A stretch of DNA of 64,000 bases from Acrocarpospora pleiomorpha (GTDB taxonomy: Bacteria > Actinomycetota > Actinomycetes > Streptosporangiales > Streptosporangiaceae), in contig NZ_BLAF01000019.1 in the NCBI RefSeq assembly GCF_009687885.1, positions 62,001-126,000 on the forward strand, written 5' to 3'. Positions 25,180 through 32,524 of the stretch are shown here, piece by piece; the first letter of the stretch is position 1; each line of letters begins with the position of its first letter. A model generated the notes under the pieces. The model was given only the letters and a program-made list of their open reading frames with translations. It did no database searches and was not told the origin of the DNA. Position numbers and translations under genes: made by a program.

Positions 25180-26715
25180 TCACCGCGATGCATCGGATTC
25201 TCCTCGCGTGGTGTAGGCGTAGCCGTCGGCGCGTTGCAGCAGGCGCAGGTGCCGGTGGTGGATGCCCTGGACGACGCCGCGGGCGGTGGTGATGTTGAAG
25301 CTGCCGGTCCTCCGAACGGCGACGCGGCCGGTGTACGTGCCCGCCTTCTTGCCGCCGGGGACCACGGCGCGGACCAGGTCGCCGGTGGCGTAGCCGAACA
25401 ACCGCTTGGCCCGTGGCATGCGCAGCCGGGGAAAGCCGTGCCGGTCGGTGCGGGTACGGGTGTAGGCGCCGCGCCCGGCGCACCCGGCGACCAGCACGAC
25501 CGCCACCAGTTCGGTGACGGTGCCGAGCTTGCCCACCGCCAGCGCGTCCAGCGTGTGCGTCTTGGACAGGCCGCACCGGATGCGGTTCCACTTGGTGCGC
25601 CCGCCGGATGCGCTGTGCGTGGGCCAGGAGGCGTCCAGCGCCCGCCACAGCACCCACCGGGTGGCGTTCACCGCGGCGGCGTCCCGCAGCGGCGTCTTCG
25701 CCCGGCGCAGGATCTCCACGGCCCGCTTCGGCGCGAACTCCTCCACAGGCCGGTTCCCCTTGGCCTGGTTACACGGGATGCAGGCCAGGACCAGGTTCGA
25801 CACCCGGTCCGAGCCACCCTTTGAGCGGGGGTGGACGTGGTCGATGTTCAGCGGCACCCCGGTGATGCCGCAGTAGAGGCAGGCACGGCCGAACTTGGCG
25901 AGGAGGTACTCGCGCACCTCGACGCCGTGCAGGGTGCCGTGCTGGTACTCGGCGCCTTCCATAGGGCGGCCGGCGGTGATGGCGTGGGTGTCGAACGCGA
26001 CGCGTTCCACGTGCACCGCCGTGACGGGAGCCCACCGGGTGAGCCGGTCGACCCAGGAGACGGTGGTGTCGACCCGGTGCCGCAGCGACGGCGCCAGCCA
26101 GCCCTTGGGGCGGGTCCGGTTGAGGAAGCGGGGGGCGCGGTAGCGCAGGTTCCGGGTACGGCGTCCGCGCCGGTAGGCGGCCCGCTGCTCCAGCTTCTTA
26201 CGAATCTGCGCGCCGCGGTGGTCGAGCTGCACGGCGTACCGGCCGCGCCGCTCACCCGCCTGGACGGTGAACACCGCGATCCCGGTGTGCTTGCTGCCGG
26301 GGTCGACGCCCAGCTCGACACCGTCCACCTGCGAGTCGGCGATCATGCGGTCTTTCAGGCGGATCACGAACGGGGTGTGCCGGGCCACCACCGCCCTCCC
26401 GACCTTCAGCAGCCTGCGCGCCCTGGCGGGCGTGGTGGGCTGCAACGGGATGCCGCGCTTGTCGAGCACGAACACGAACGGGTGCCGCTCACGCGGCCTC
26501 TCCCCGGCCCTTGCGGGCTCGGGAGTGACGCCACCGGTGGCAGGTGAGCCGCCGATGGTCTCCCCTCGACCATGTCCCGCACCGGATGCCGTAACACGGC
26601 GTCCGAGCCCCGTTTCGTCCCCGATCCCAGGGTTGTCTACTGACTCGAATTCGAGAGCGAGCTGCTGAGGAAGCACAGCCCGGTCGGTCTTCCGTCCTGC
26701 ACGGAACGTAGCCAT
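25180..26715 (-). CDS. iscB: RNA-guided endonuclease IscB
   Basis: The 511-aa reading contains every IscB module in order: PLMP domain from about residue 80 (FVFVLDKRGIPLQPT), RuvC-I with catalytic Asp (ELGVDPGSKHTG, about 138), an arginine-rich bridge helix (about 166-200), RuvC-II Glu (VHVERVAFD, about 237), and HNH (about 279-322). The HNH carries CLYC and CIPC zinc pairs and the His in NIDHVHPRSKGGS. RuvC-III is KTHTLDALAV (about 387-390), followed by a C-terminal target-binding region. All catalytic residues are present, so it looks functional. IscB is the ancestor-type relative of Cas9 and cuts DNA guided by an omega RNA. AGGAGGTGACC supports the ATG at 26715. However, residues 1-79 match no IscB domain and coincide with the RNA-like hairpins, so a GTG at 26475 (431 aa) is a real alternative. 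Confidence 0.9.
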   Translation of the reverse strand: MATFRAGRKTDRAVLPQQLALEFESVDNPGIGDETGLGRRVTASGAGHGRGETIGGSPATGGVTPEPARAGERPRERHPFVFVLDKRGIPLQPTTPARARRLLKVGRAVVARHTPFVIRLKDRMIADSQVDGVELGVDPGSKHTGIAVFTVQAGERRGRYAVQLDHRGAQIRKKLEQRAAYRRGRRTRNLRYRAPRFLNRTRPKGWLAPSLRHRVDTTVSWVDRLTRWAPVTAVHVERVAFDTHAITAGRPMEGAEYQHGTLHGVEVREYLLAKFGRACLYCGITGVPLNIDHVHPRSKGGSDRVSNLVLACIPCNQAKGNRPVEEFAPKRAVEILRRAKTPLRDAAAVNATRWVLWRALDASWPTHSASGGRTKWNRIRCGLSKTHTLDALAVGKLGTVTELVAVVLVAGCAGRGAYTRTRTDRHGFPRLRMPRAKRLFGYATGDLVRAVVPGGKKAGTYTGRVAVRRTGSFNITTARGVVQGIHHRHLRLLQRADGYAYTTRGESDASR

Positions 26716-26804
26716 CAAGGTCACCTCCTGTCGGTGATGGCTGGGTCTGGTAACACACGGGCCTTCAGCCACGCGGGCTGAAAGCCCCCGCCTTCAGGCG
26801 GGGG
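26484..26804 (-). ncRNA. Probable omega RNA scaffold of IscB
   Basis: Read on the minus strand, this stretch immediately 5' of the IscB PLMP domain contains a succession of hairpins. They are GGCGGGGG-type at 26785-26804, a 12-bp stem with one bulge at 26759-26787, GCCGT/ACGGC at 26588-26600, ATGGTC/GACCAT at 26555-26573, GCCACCGGTGGC at 26530-26541, a GCAA-capped stem at 26507-26518 and a GTGA-capped stem at 26484-26497. The last two loops are GNRA tetraloops as read in RNA. IscB omega RNAs lie upstream of iscB with the guide at the 5' end, so the guide here would be copied from the last bases of pcaH (about 26811-26826). Exact ends are inferred. Confidence 0.55.
26785..26804. repeat. Left-end hairpin of the IscB element
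   Basis: CCCCCGCC and GGCGGGGG are perfect 8-bp arms around TTCA, 7 bp from the pcaH stop codon. It marks the iscB-proximal end and would be the first stem of the omega RNA. Confidence 0.65.
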
Positions 26805-26811
26805 ATCCGGT

Positions 26812-27573
26812 TTACCGGCCTTCCTCCATCCACGTCGCCGAAGGGCCGTCCAGCACGATGTCCCACCGGTATCCGAGCGACCACTCCGGACTGGACAGAT
26901 CATGATCGTACGTGGCGATCATGCGCTGCCGGGCGGCCTCGCTGGGCACCGAGTTGAAAATCGGGTCGTAGCGGAAGAGCGGGTCGTTGGGGAAGTACAT
27001 CTGGGTGACCAGCCGCTGGGCGAAAGCCGTACCGAATATGGAGAAGTGGATGTGCGCGGGCCGCCACGCGTTGAGGTGGTTACGCCAGGGGTAGGCGCCG
27101 GGCTTGATGGTGGTGAAGGAGTAGCGGCCCTCGTCGTCGGTGAGGCAGCGGCCGGTGCCCGTGAAGTTGGGGTCCAGCGGGGCGGGGTGCTGGTCGCGGT
27201 CGTGGGCGTAACGGCCGGCGGCGTTGGCCTGCCAGAGCTCCACCAGCTGGCGGCGCACCGGCCTGCCGTCACGGTCAAGGACCCGGCCGGTGAGGGTGAT
27301 GCGCTCGCCCAGCGGCTCGCCCAGGCCGTGGCGGGTGAGATCGCGGTCGAGCTCGGTCACGTCGGTGACGCCGAAGACGGGGCCGCGGAGTTCGGTGTCG
27401 GCCTGCTCGGTCAGGATCAGCGGGAGGTGCGGGTGGCGGAGCGTGGAGCTGCGGTAGGGCTTGTAGTCGCGCAAGGGGTGCTCGGGCTCCGGTTCACCCC
27501 CGGCGACCGCCTTCGCCACGGCGGTGCTGATATCGGCGATCTCGCGGTCGATATCGCCCTGAGTGTCAGGCAT
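26812..27573 (-). CDS. pcaH: Protocatechuate 3,4-dioxygenase beta subunit
   Basis: This 253-aa catalytic subunit carries the non-haem Fe(III). The ligand positions known for intradiol dioxygenases are visible: Tyr in AAGRYAHDRD, Tyr in GAYPWRN, and the two His in WRPAHIHFSIFG. With PcaG it opens protocatechuate to 3-carboxy-cis,cis-muconate. The ATG at 27573 has GAGGAG upstream and overlaps the pcaJ stop by 8 nt (ATGCCTGA). The C-terminus (ATWMEEGR) looks complete even though the IscB element begins directly at the stop codon. Confidence 0.95.
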   Translation of the reverse strand: MPDTQGDIDREIADISTAVAKAVAGGEPEPEHPLRDYKPYRSSTLRHPHLPLILTEQADTELRGPVFGVTDVTELDRDLTRHGLGEPLGERITLTGRVLDRDGRPVRRQLVELWQANAAGRYAHDRDQHPAPLDPNFTGTGRCLTDDEGRYSFTTIKPGAYPWRNHLNAWRPAHIHFSIFGTAFAQRLVTQMYFPNDPLFRYDPIFNSVPSEAARQRMIATYDHDLSSPEWSLGYRWDIVLDGPSATWMEEGR

Positions 27574-28327
27574 CTGAGGCTCCTCGATCGGATAGTTCAC
27601 GGAGTGCCGCGAGTTCCACGGGGGTTGGCGGCTCGGTCACGCCGAGGTCGGGCGCGACGCGGAGTTTCCAGGCGGTGGCCTCGCACACCTGCTCAGCCGA
27701 CACGCCCGGATGCAGTTCGGTCAGGACGAGCTCGGCCGTCTCCGGGTCGGGCCGCAGCACGCCGAGGTCGGTGATGACCGCGACAGGGCCCGCGCCGGGC
27801 AGGCCGAGCCTGGCGCGATCCCCCGGCCCTGAGCCGTGGCCCACCGTGGTGACGAAGTCCAGCCGCTCGACCAGGTTGCGGCGCGAGTGGCGCAGCACCA
27901 TCAGGACCTTCCCGCAACTGGCCGCGATCTCGGGGGCTCCCCCGGCGCCGGGCAGGCGGCCCTCGGGGCGGCCGGGCCCCCGGTCGATCACGGTGGTGTT
28001 GATGTTGGCGTATCGGTCGACCTGGGCGGCGCCGAGGAAGCCGACGTCGATGCGCCCGGCCTGGAGCCAGTAGTTGAAGATCTCCGGCACCGAGACGACC
28101 GCGTCGGCGGTGTCGGCCAGCTCGCCGTCGCCGATGGACAGCGGCAGCCGGGACGGCTTGGAGCCGAGCGTGCCGGACTCGTAGATCAGCACGAGGCCGG
28201 GCTCGACGGTCCGGCGGGCCAGGTTGGCGGCGGCGCTGGGCAGGCCGATGCCGACGAAGCAGGTGCGCGCCCCGGCCAGCGCGCGTGCCGCGTTGACGGT
28301 CATCAGCTCGTCGGAGGTCCAGTTCAC
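27566..28327 (-). CDS. pcaJ: 3-oxoadipate:succinyl-CoA transferase subunit B
   Basis: This 253-aa beta subunit of a family I CoA transferase has the active-site region LVLIYESGTLGSKP near residue 47 and GGAPEIAASCGKVLMV near 130. With PcaI it activates 3-oxoadipate using succinyl-CoA. The GTG at 28327 overlaps the pcaI stop in GTGA. A longer reading runs back through pcaI in another frame and is not real. The C-terminal half is less conserved than in proteobacterial PcaJ, which is usual for actinobacterial copies. Confidence 0.92.
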   Translation of the reverse strand: MNWTSDELMTVNAARALAGARTCFVGIGLPSAAANLARRTVEPGLVLIYESGTLGSKPSRLPLSIGDGELADTADAVVSVPEIFNYWLQAGRIDVGFLGAAQVDRYANINTTVIDRGPGRPEGRLPGAGGAPEIAASCGKVLMVLRHSRRNLVERLDFVTTVGHGSGPGDRARLGLPGAGPVAVITDLGVLRPDPETAELVLTELHPGVSAEQVCEATAWKLRVAPDLGVTEPPTPVELAALRELSDRGASDA

Positions 28328-29133
28328 GCCGCCTCCAGGACATGCGCGCGCATCCAGGCCAGGAAGGTGTCCCGATCCCTGGAGATGGGATCCCAGGCTT
28401 GGTAGAAGTCGTTGTCGCGGACGGTGTATCCCGCCGTGTACGACGGGTGCGCGCCGTTCGGGGCGACCGCGACCGCGTGCACCGACCAGGACGGCAGCAC
28501 GACCGCGCCGGGCCGGGGATCGAGCGCGTCCACGACCTCCTCGACCGTCACCAGCACCCGCTCGGCGGCCAGCGCGGCCTCTTTCTGCACCCCGATCAGC
28601 CCCCACAGCTGCACGTTCCCGGCCCGGTCGGCCCGCTGCGCGTGGATGATGGTCACGTCGGGGTTGACGGCGGCCACGGCCGCCAACTCCTCGCCGGTGA
28701 ACGGACAGCGCACGGTCGAGATGGTCGGCGAGCGGCCCGGCAGGTCGCTGCCGCGATAGCCGCGCAGCACCGCGAACGGCAGCCTCGACGCCCCGGCGAC
28801 GTAGCGGTTGGCCATCCCGGCGTGGCTGTGCTCGTCGAGTTCGAGCGGCCGCGGCCAGCCGTTCTCGACCGCGTCGCGGAAGCGGTGCAGCGAGCCGACG
28901 CCCGGGTTTCCGCCCCAGGAGAAGACCAGCTTGCGGGCCGCGCCCATGCCGATCAGCTGGTCGTAGATCACGTCCGGGGTCATCCGGACCAGGGTCAGGT
29001 CGGTGATGCCCTGCCGGATCACCTCGTGCGCGGCGGCGTACGGGATCAGATGCGTGAACCCCTCCATCGCCACCGTGTCCCCAGGGCGGATGAGGGCGGC
29101 GACCGCCTCCCGGAGGGTCAAGATTTCCGCCAT
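28324..29133 (-). CDS. pcaI: 3-oxoadipate:succinyl-CoA transferase subunit A
   Basis: This 269-aa alpha subunit of the CoA transferase heads the leftward pca operon. Visible family segments are IRPGDTVAMEGFTHLIPYAAAHEVIRQG (residues 16-43), KLVFSWGGNPGVGSLHRF near residue 70, and the NPDVTIIHAQRADRAGNVQLWG stretch near 155. It is divergent from the double-IclR regulator across a 75-bp gap holding a perfect palindrome. The usual next step, the thiolase PcaF, is not encoded in the window. Confidence 0.93.
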   Translation of the reverse strand: MAEILTLREAVAALIRPGDTVAMEGFTHLIPYAAAHEVIRQGITDLTLVRMTPDVIYDQLIGMGAARKLVFSWGGNPGVGSLHRFRDAVENGWPRPLELDEHSHAGMANRYVAGASRLPFAVLRGYRGSDLPGRSPTISTVRCPFTGEELAAVAAVNPDVTIIHAQRADRAGNVQLWGLIGVQKEAALAAERVLVTVEEVVDALDPRPGAVVLPSWSVHAVAVAPNGAHPSYTAGYTVRDNDFYQAWDPISRDRDTFLAWMRAHVLEAA

Positions 29134-29152
29134 GTCCCCTTCTGTTCGCCTG

Positions 29153-29168
29153 ATGAACTAATGTTCAT
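29153..29168. promoter_or_regulatory. Palindromic operator in the pca divergent promoter
   Basis: ATGAACTAATGTTCAT is a perfect inverted repeat (6-bp arms, 4-bp spacer) between pcaI and the regulator gene. AT-rich sequence beside it could form -10 elements for either direction. Size and symmetry suit an IclR-family binding site. Confidence 0.65.
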
Positions 29169-29208
29169 AATTGATGACGGACAGGAGTCTCCCCCTGGGA
29201 CAGGACGC

Positions 29209-30804
29209 ATGTCAATGACGAACGAGGGCCGGGTCGGCCCGCTGGAGCGCGGGCTGGCGGTCCTGCGGGCCATGTCCGAGATGGCCGACATGGCCGATGT
29301 GGACGCCATCCGGCCCAGCGACCTGACCCGCCGTACCGGCCTGGCCCGGTCGACGGTGGACCGGGTGCTGGCGACCCTGGTCCGGCTCGGCTACGTCCGG
29401 GAGTCCGATCGGTCGGTACGGCTCGCGCCCCGGCTGATGGAACTGGGCAACGCGTACCTGGCCGGGAGCGGCATCCCGGAGGCGCTGGGGCCGCTGGCCG
29501 AACGCCTGGCGGACGAGTTCGACGAGTCGGTCTCGGTGGCCGTGCCGGACGGGGCCGGGGTGCGGTTCGTCACGCAGATCACCCGGCGGCGGACCATGTC
29601 ACTGGCCTTTCGCATCGGCGACCTGCTTCCTGCCGAACGCTGCGCTCCCGGGGCCCTGTTCGCGGCGGGCTGGACCGCCGGGGACTGGGCGCGGTGGCGG
29701 TGCGCGGGCGGCCTGGTCACGGCCGTGCCGCGCGATCCGGGCGCGGAGGACGATTTCCGCCGCCGGGCGCGCGCGGCGGGTGGCGGCTGGGCGGAGGACG
29801 ATCAGCTCATCGAGCCGGGTCTGATCGCGGTCGCGGTTCCGGTGCGGGACGGGCGCGGGCGGCCGGTGTGCGCGATCAGCGTGGTCAGCCATACCAGCAG
29901 GCACTCGATCGGCTCGCTGGCCGGGCGCGTGCTGCCACGGCTGCGGGCGGAGACGCCCGTCCTCGATCATCACCCCGCCGAAGCTCGGCCGCACGTCGCG
30001 GCGGCCGACTCCTCCAGGCGGGTGAAGGAGGAGGTGGGGGCGGAGTTCCTGCAGTCGCTGGCGCGTGGGCTCGGGGTGCTGGCGAGCCTGGGGCGGGCGC
30101 GCGGCGGGCTGACCCTGTCGGAGGCGGCCGAGGCCACCGGGCTGCCCCGGGCCACCGCGCGGCGGGCGCTGCTCACGCTCGCCGATCTGGGGTACGCCGG
30201 GCAGGAGGGGAGGCGGTTCGCGGCGCGGCCCCGGGTGCTGGAGCTGGGCTACGCGCGGCTGTCGTCGATGGGGTTCGGCGAGGTGGTCCTGCCCCATCTG
30301 GCGGAGTTGATGGAGCAGGTACGCGAATCGGTGTCGATGGCCGTCCTGGACGGCACCGATATCCGGTATGTCGCCCGGGTTCCGGCTTATCGGATTATGA
30401 GTGTGGATATCACTGTTGGGAGTCGGCTGCCGGCGTACGCGACGTCCATGGGGCGGGTGCTGCTCGCCGATCTCAGTGTTGCGGAGCAGGCCGGTCTGCT
30501 TGCCCGTACTCCCCCGCGGCCGCTTACCCGGCGGAGCCGTACCGACATGGACGCGGTGCTGGCCGAGGTGGCCGCCAAGGGGTACGCGCTGGTAGATGAG
30601 GAGCTGGAGGAAGGGCTGCGTTCGCTCGCCGTACCCGTGCGTGACGCCGGTGGCCGGGTGATCGCGGCGATCAATGTGGCCACCCATGTCGCCCGTGGCA
30701 CCCCGGAGAGCACCCGGGCGGCCCTGCTTCCCGCTCTCAGCGCGACCGCCGCCCGGATCGAGGCGGATCTGGCGGTCATGCGTTCGACTTTCCGCATGCC
30801 GTGA
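29209..30804 (+). CDS. Double IclR-type regulator of the pca operon (PcaR-like)
   Basis: This 531-aa protein consists of two complete IclR units in tandem. Unit one has a winged helix (about residues 8-70: LERGLAVLRAMSEMA, TGLARSTVDRVLATLVRLGYV) and an effector domain to about 255. Unit two has a second winged helix (about 275-335: FLQSLARGLGVLASLG, GLPRATARRALLTLADLGY) and an effector domain to the end. Single IclR proteins are about 260 aa, so this is a true fusion. It is divergent from pcaI and presumably senses protocatechuate or 3-oxoadipate. Unit two keeps the effector-domain motif VSMAVLDGTDIRYVAR better than unit one. The ATG at 29209 is used, with ATG 29215 also possible. Confidence 0.88.
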   Translation: MSMTNEGRVGPLERGLAVLRAMSEMADMADVDAIRPSDLTRRTGLARSTVDRVLATLVRLGYVRESDRSVRLAPRLMELGNAYLAGSGIPEALGPLAERLADEFDESVSVAVPDGAGVRFVTQITRRRTMSLAFRIGDLLPAERCAPGALFAAGWTAGDWARWRCAGGLVTAVPRDPGAEDDFRRRARAAGGGWAEDDQLIEPGLIAVAVPVRDGRGRPVCAISVVSHTSRHSIGSLAGRVLPRLRAETPVLDHHPAEARPHVAAADSSRRVKEEVGAEFLQSLARGLGVLASLGRARGGLTLSEAAEATGLPRATARRALLTLADLGYAGQEGRRFAARPRVLELGYARLSSMGFGEVVLPHLAELMEQVRESVSMAVLDGTDIRYVARVPAYRIMSVDITVGSRLPAYATSMGRVLLADLSVAEQAGLLARTPPRPLTRRSRTDMDAVLAEVAAKGYALVDEELEEGLRSLAVPVRDAGGRVIAAINVATHVARGTPESTRAALLPALSATAARIEADLAVMRSTFRMP

Positions 30805-30850
30805 TAAAGCTCACGTCGCGGGTAATGTCCGGCCACCAGATGGAGGTCGT

Positions 30851-32485
30851 ATGGGCGTGTGGGCGAGGCTGGCCGGGCGGTTCGGGTCACGAGGGCGGCG
30901 GTTACGGAAGGTGGCCCGCAAGCGATTCGGGTGGCGGGAGCTGCGGCCCGGGCAGCTGGAGGCCATGGAGCAGGTGCTGGGCGGGCGGGATGTGCTGCTG
31001 GTGATGCCCACCGGGGGTGGGAAGTCGGCGGTCTACCAGGTGCCGGCACTGCTGCTGGACGGGCCGACGATCGTGGTTTCGCCGCTCATCGCGCTCCAGC
31101 GGGACCAGGTGGCGAGCCTGCTGAAGGCCGGCGCGGGCGGAGCGGTGGCTGTCAACTCGACCTCGCCGGTGGCGGCGGGACTGGATCAGGTCACGGCCGG
31201 ACGGGCCGAGTTCGTGTTCCTCTCCCCCGAGCAACTGGCCAAGCCCGAGGTGGTGGCCCAGCTCGCCACGGCCAAACCATCCCTTATCGCCGTGGACGAG
31301 GCGCACTGCGTCTCCTCTTGGGGGCACGACTTCCGCCCGGACTATCTCCGCCTGGGGAAGGCGATCGAACTGCTCGGTCACCCTCCCGTGGTGGCGCTCA
31401 CGGCCACGGCGGCGCCGAACGTGCGTGAGGAGATCGTCAGATCGCTGGGACTGAGGCGGCCGAAGGAGATCGTCCGGGGGTTCGACCGGCCCAACATCCA
31501 CCTGGCGGTCCGGCGCTTCGCGAAGGACGGCGACAAACGCCGGGCGCTGATCGAGCACGCCGCGACGCGGGAGGGCCTGGGTCTTGTGTACGTGGCCAGC
31601 CGCCGTGAGGCCGAGGAATACGCCGGGGCGATCGCCGAGCGGGGGCGGCGGGCGGAGCCGTACCACGCGGGGATGCGGTCGGCCGAGCGGACGCGCGTGC
31701 ACGAGCTGTTCTCGGCGGGTGCGGTCGACACCGTGGTGGCCACCTCGGCGTTCGGCATGGGAATCGACCGCCACGATGTGCGGTATGTGCTGCACGCCGG
31801 CCCGCCCGAGTCGCCCGACGCGTACTACCAGGAGATCGGCCGGGCGGGGCGGGACGGCGGCGCCGCGTCGGCCGTGCTGTTCTACCGCCCGGAGGATCTC
31901 GGGCTGCGCCGGTTCCTGACCGGCGGCCGCGTCGACTCCGGCTTGCTGCTCCGGGTGGCCACCCTGGTACGGGAACACGGCGGCACCGTCCCCGCCGGTG
32001 AGCTGCGCGCCCTGCTCGATATCGGGGCCTCCCGGCTGACGGCCTTGGTCAATTTGCTCGAACGGGTGAACGCCCTCACAGTCACCGCCTCCGGCGATCT
32101 CCGTTACGTGCCCGGCGGGCCGTCGCCCGAGCGGGCCGCCGCCGAAGCGGTCCGGCTGGATGAGACGCGGCATCGCGTGGACGAGTCCAGGATCGACATG
32201 ATGCGCGGCTACGCGGAGACGACCGGCTGCCGCCGCCGGTTCCTGCTGGGCTACTTCGGCGAGCCGTACCAGGGGGGCTGCGGTCACTGCGACGCCTGCC
32301 GGGACGAGCGGCGGATCGAACCCGGGGCGGGCCCTTTTCCGGTGCACGCCAAGGTCCAGCACGTGCGCTGGGGTCGTGGCGTGGTGCTGAGCCGCGAGCA
32401 CGACCGGATCGTCGTGCTGTTCGAATCGGTCGGATATAAGACCCTCGCGCTGGCAGCCGTCGACGGGGTACTGACCATGATTTAG
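30851..32485 (+). CDS. RecQ-family ATP-dependent DNA helicase
   Basis: This 544-aa superfamily 2 helicase has motif 0/I LRPGQLEAMEQVLGGRDVLLVMPTGGGKS (Walker A near residue 55), motif II VDEAHCVSSWGHDFRPDY near 145, and motif VI QEIGRAGRDG near 330. The RecQ zinc site follows at about 460-480 (TTGCRRRF ... GGCGHCDAC). There is no HRDC domain, and the C-terminus has a short beta-rich tail seen in actinobacterial RecQ-like proteins. It unwinds DNA 3'-5' in repair. The start ATG has TGGAGG 5 nt upstream; longer readings overlap the IclR gene. Confidence 0.9.
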   Translation: MGVWARLAGRFGSRGRRLRKVARKRFGWRELRPGQLEAMEQVLGGRDVLLVMPTGGGKSAVYQVPALLLDGPTIVVSPLIALQRDQVASLLKAGAGGAVAVNSTSPVAAGLDQVTAGRAEFVFLSPEQLAKPEVVAQLATAKPSLIAVDEAHCVSSWGHDFRPDYLRLGKAIELLGHPPVVALTATAAPNVREEIVRSLGLRRPKEIVRGFDRPNIHLAVRRFAKDGDKRRALIEHAATREGLGLVYVASRREAEEYAGAIAERGRRAEPYHAGMRSAERTRVHELFSAGAVDTVVATSAFGMGIDRHDVRYVLHAGPPESPDAYYQEIGRAGRDGGAASAVLFYRPEDLGLRRFLTGGRVDSGLLLRVATLVREHGGTVPAGELRALLDIGASRLTALVNLLERVNALTVTASGDLRYVPGGPSPERAAAEAVRLDETRHRVDESRIDMMRGYAETTGCRRRFLLGYFGEPYQGGCGHCDACRDERRIEPGAGPFPVHAKVQHVRWGRGVVLSREHDRIVVLFESVGYKTLALAAVDGVLTMI

Positions 32486-32489
32486 AAAC

Positions 32490-32510
32490 TTGCTCTAGAG
32501 ATTTGCTCTA
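32490..32510. promoter_or_regulatory. Direct repeat upstream of SDR-tetR pair
   Basis: TTGCTCTA occurs twice, 13 bp apart, directly after the helicase stop and 15 bp before the SDR start. The whole stretch is AT-rich compared with its surroundings. It is a plausible operator for the TetR protein encoded downstream. Confidence 0.5.
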
Positions 32511-32524
32511 AATATGCTGCCCGC

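Larger units (their letters stand above)
25076..26810 (-). mobile_element. Non-autonomous IS200/IS605-like element carrying iscB
   Basis: A segment of about 1.73 kb separates pcaH and pcaG. Each end holds a subterminal hairpin with the same TTCA loop (26785-26804 and 25091-25108), the kind of imperfect palindrome bound by Y1 transposases of IS200/IS605 elements. No terminal inverted repeats or target duplication are evident, as expected for this superfamily. The only gene is iscB; no TnpA transposase is present, so movement would need a helper in trans. The exact ends are estimates to within a few bases. Confidence 0.75.

Noticed and set aside
25180..26772. Reading the HNH/RuvC protein as a TnpB or a plain HNH endonuclease
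   Set aside because: The HNH domain inserted between RuvC-II and RuvC-III, plus an N-terminal PLMP domain, is specific to IscB. TnpB lacks the HNH.
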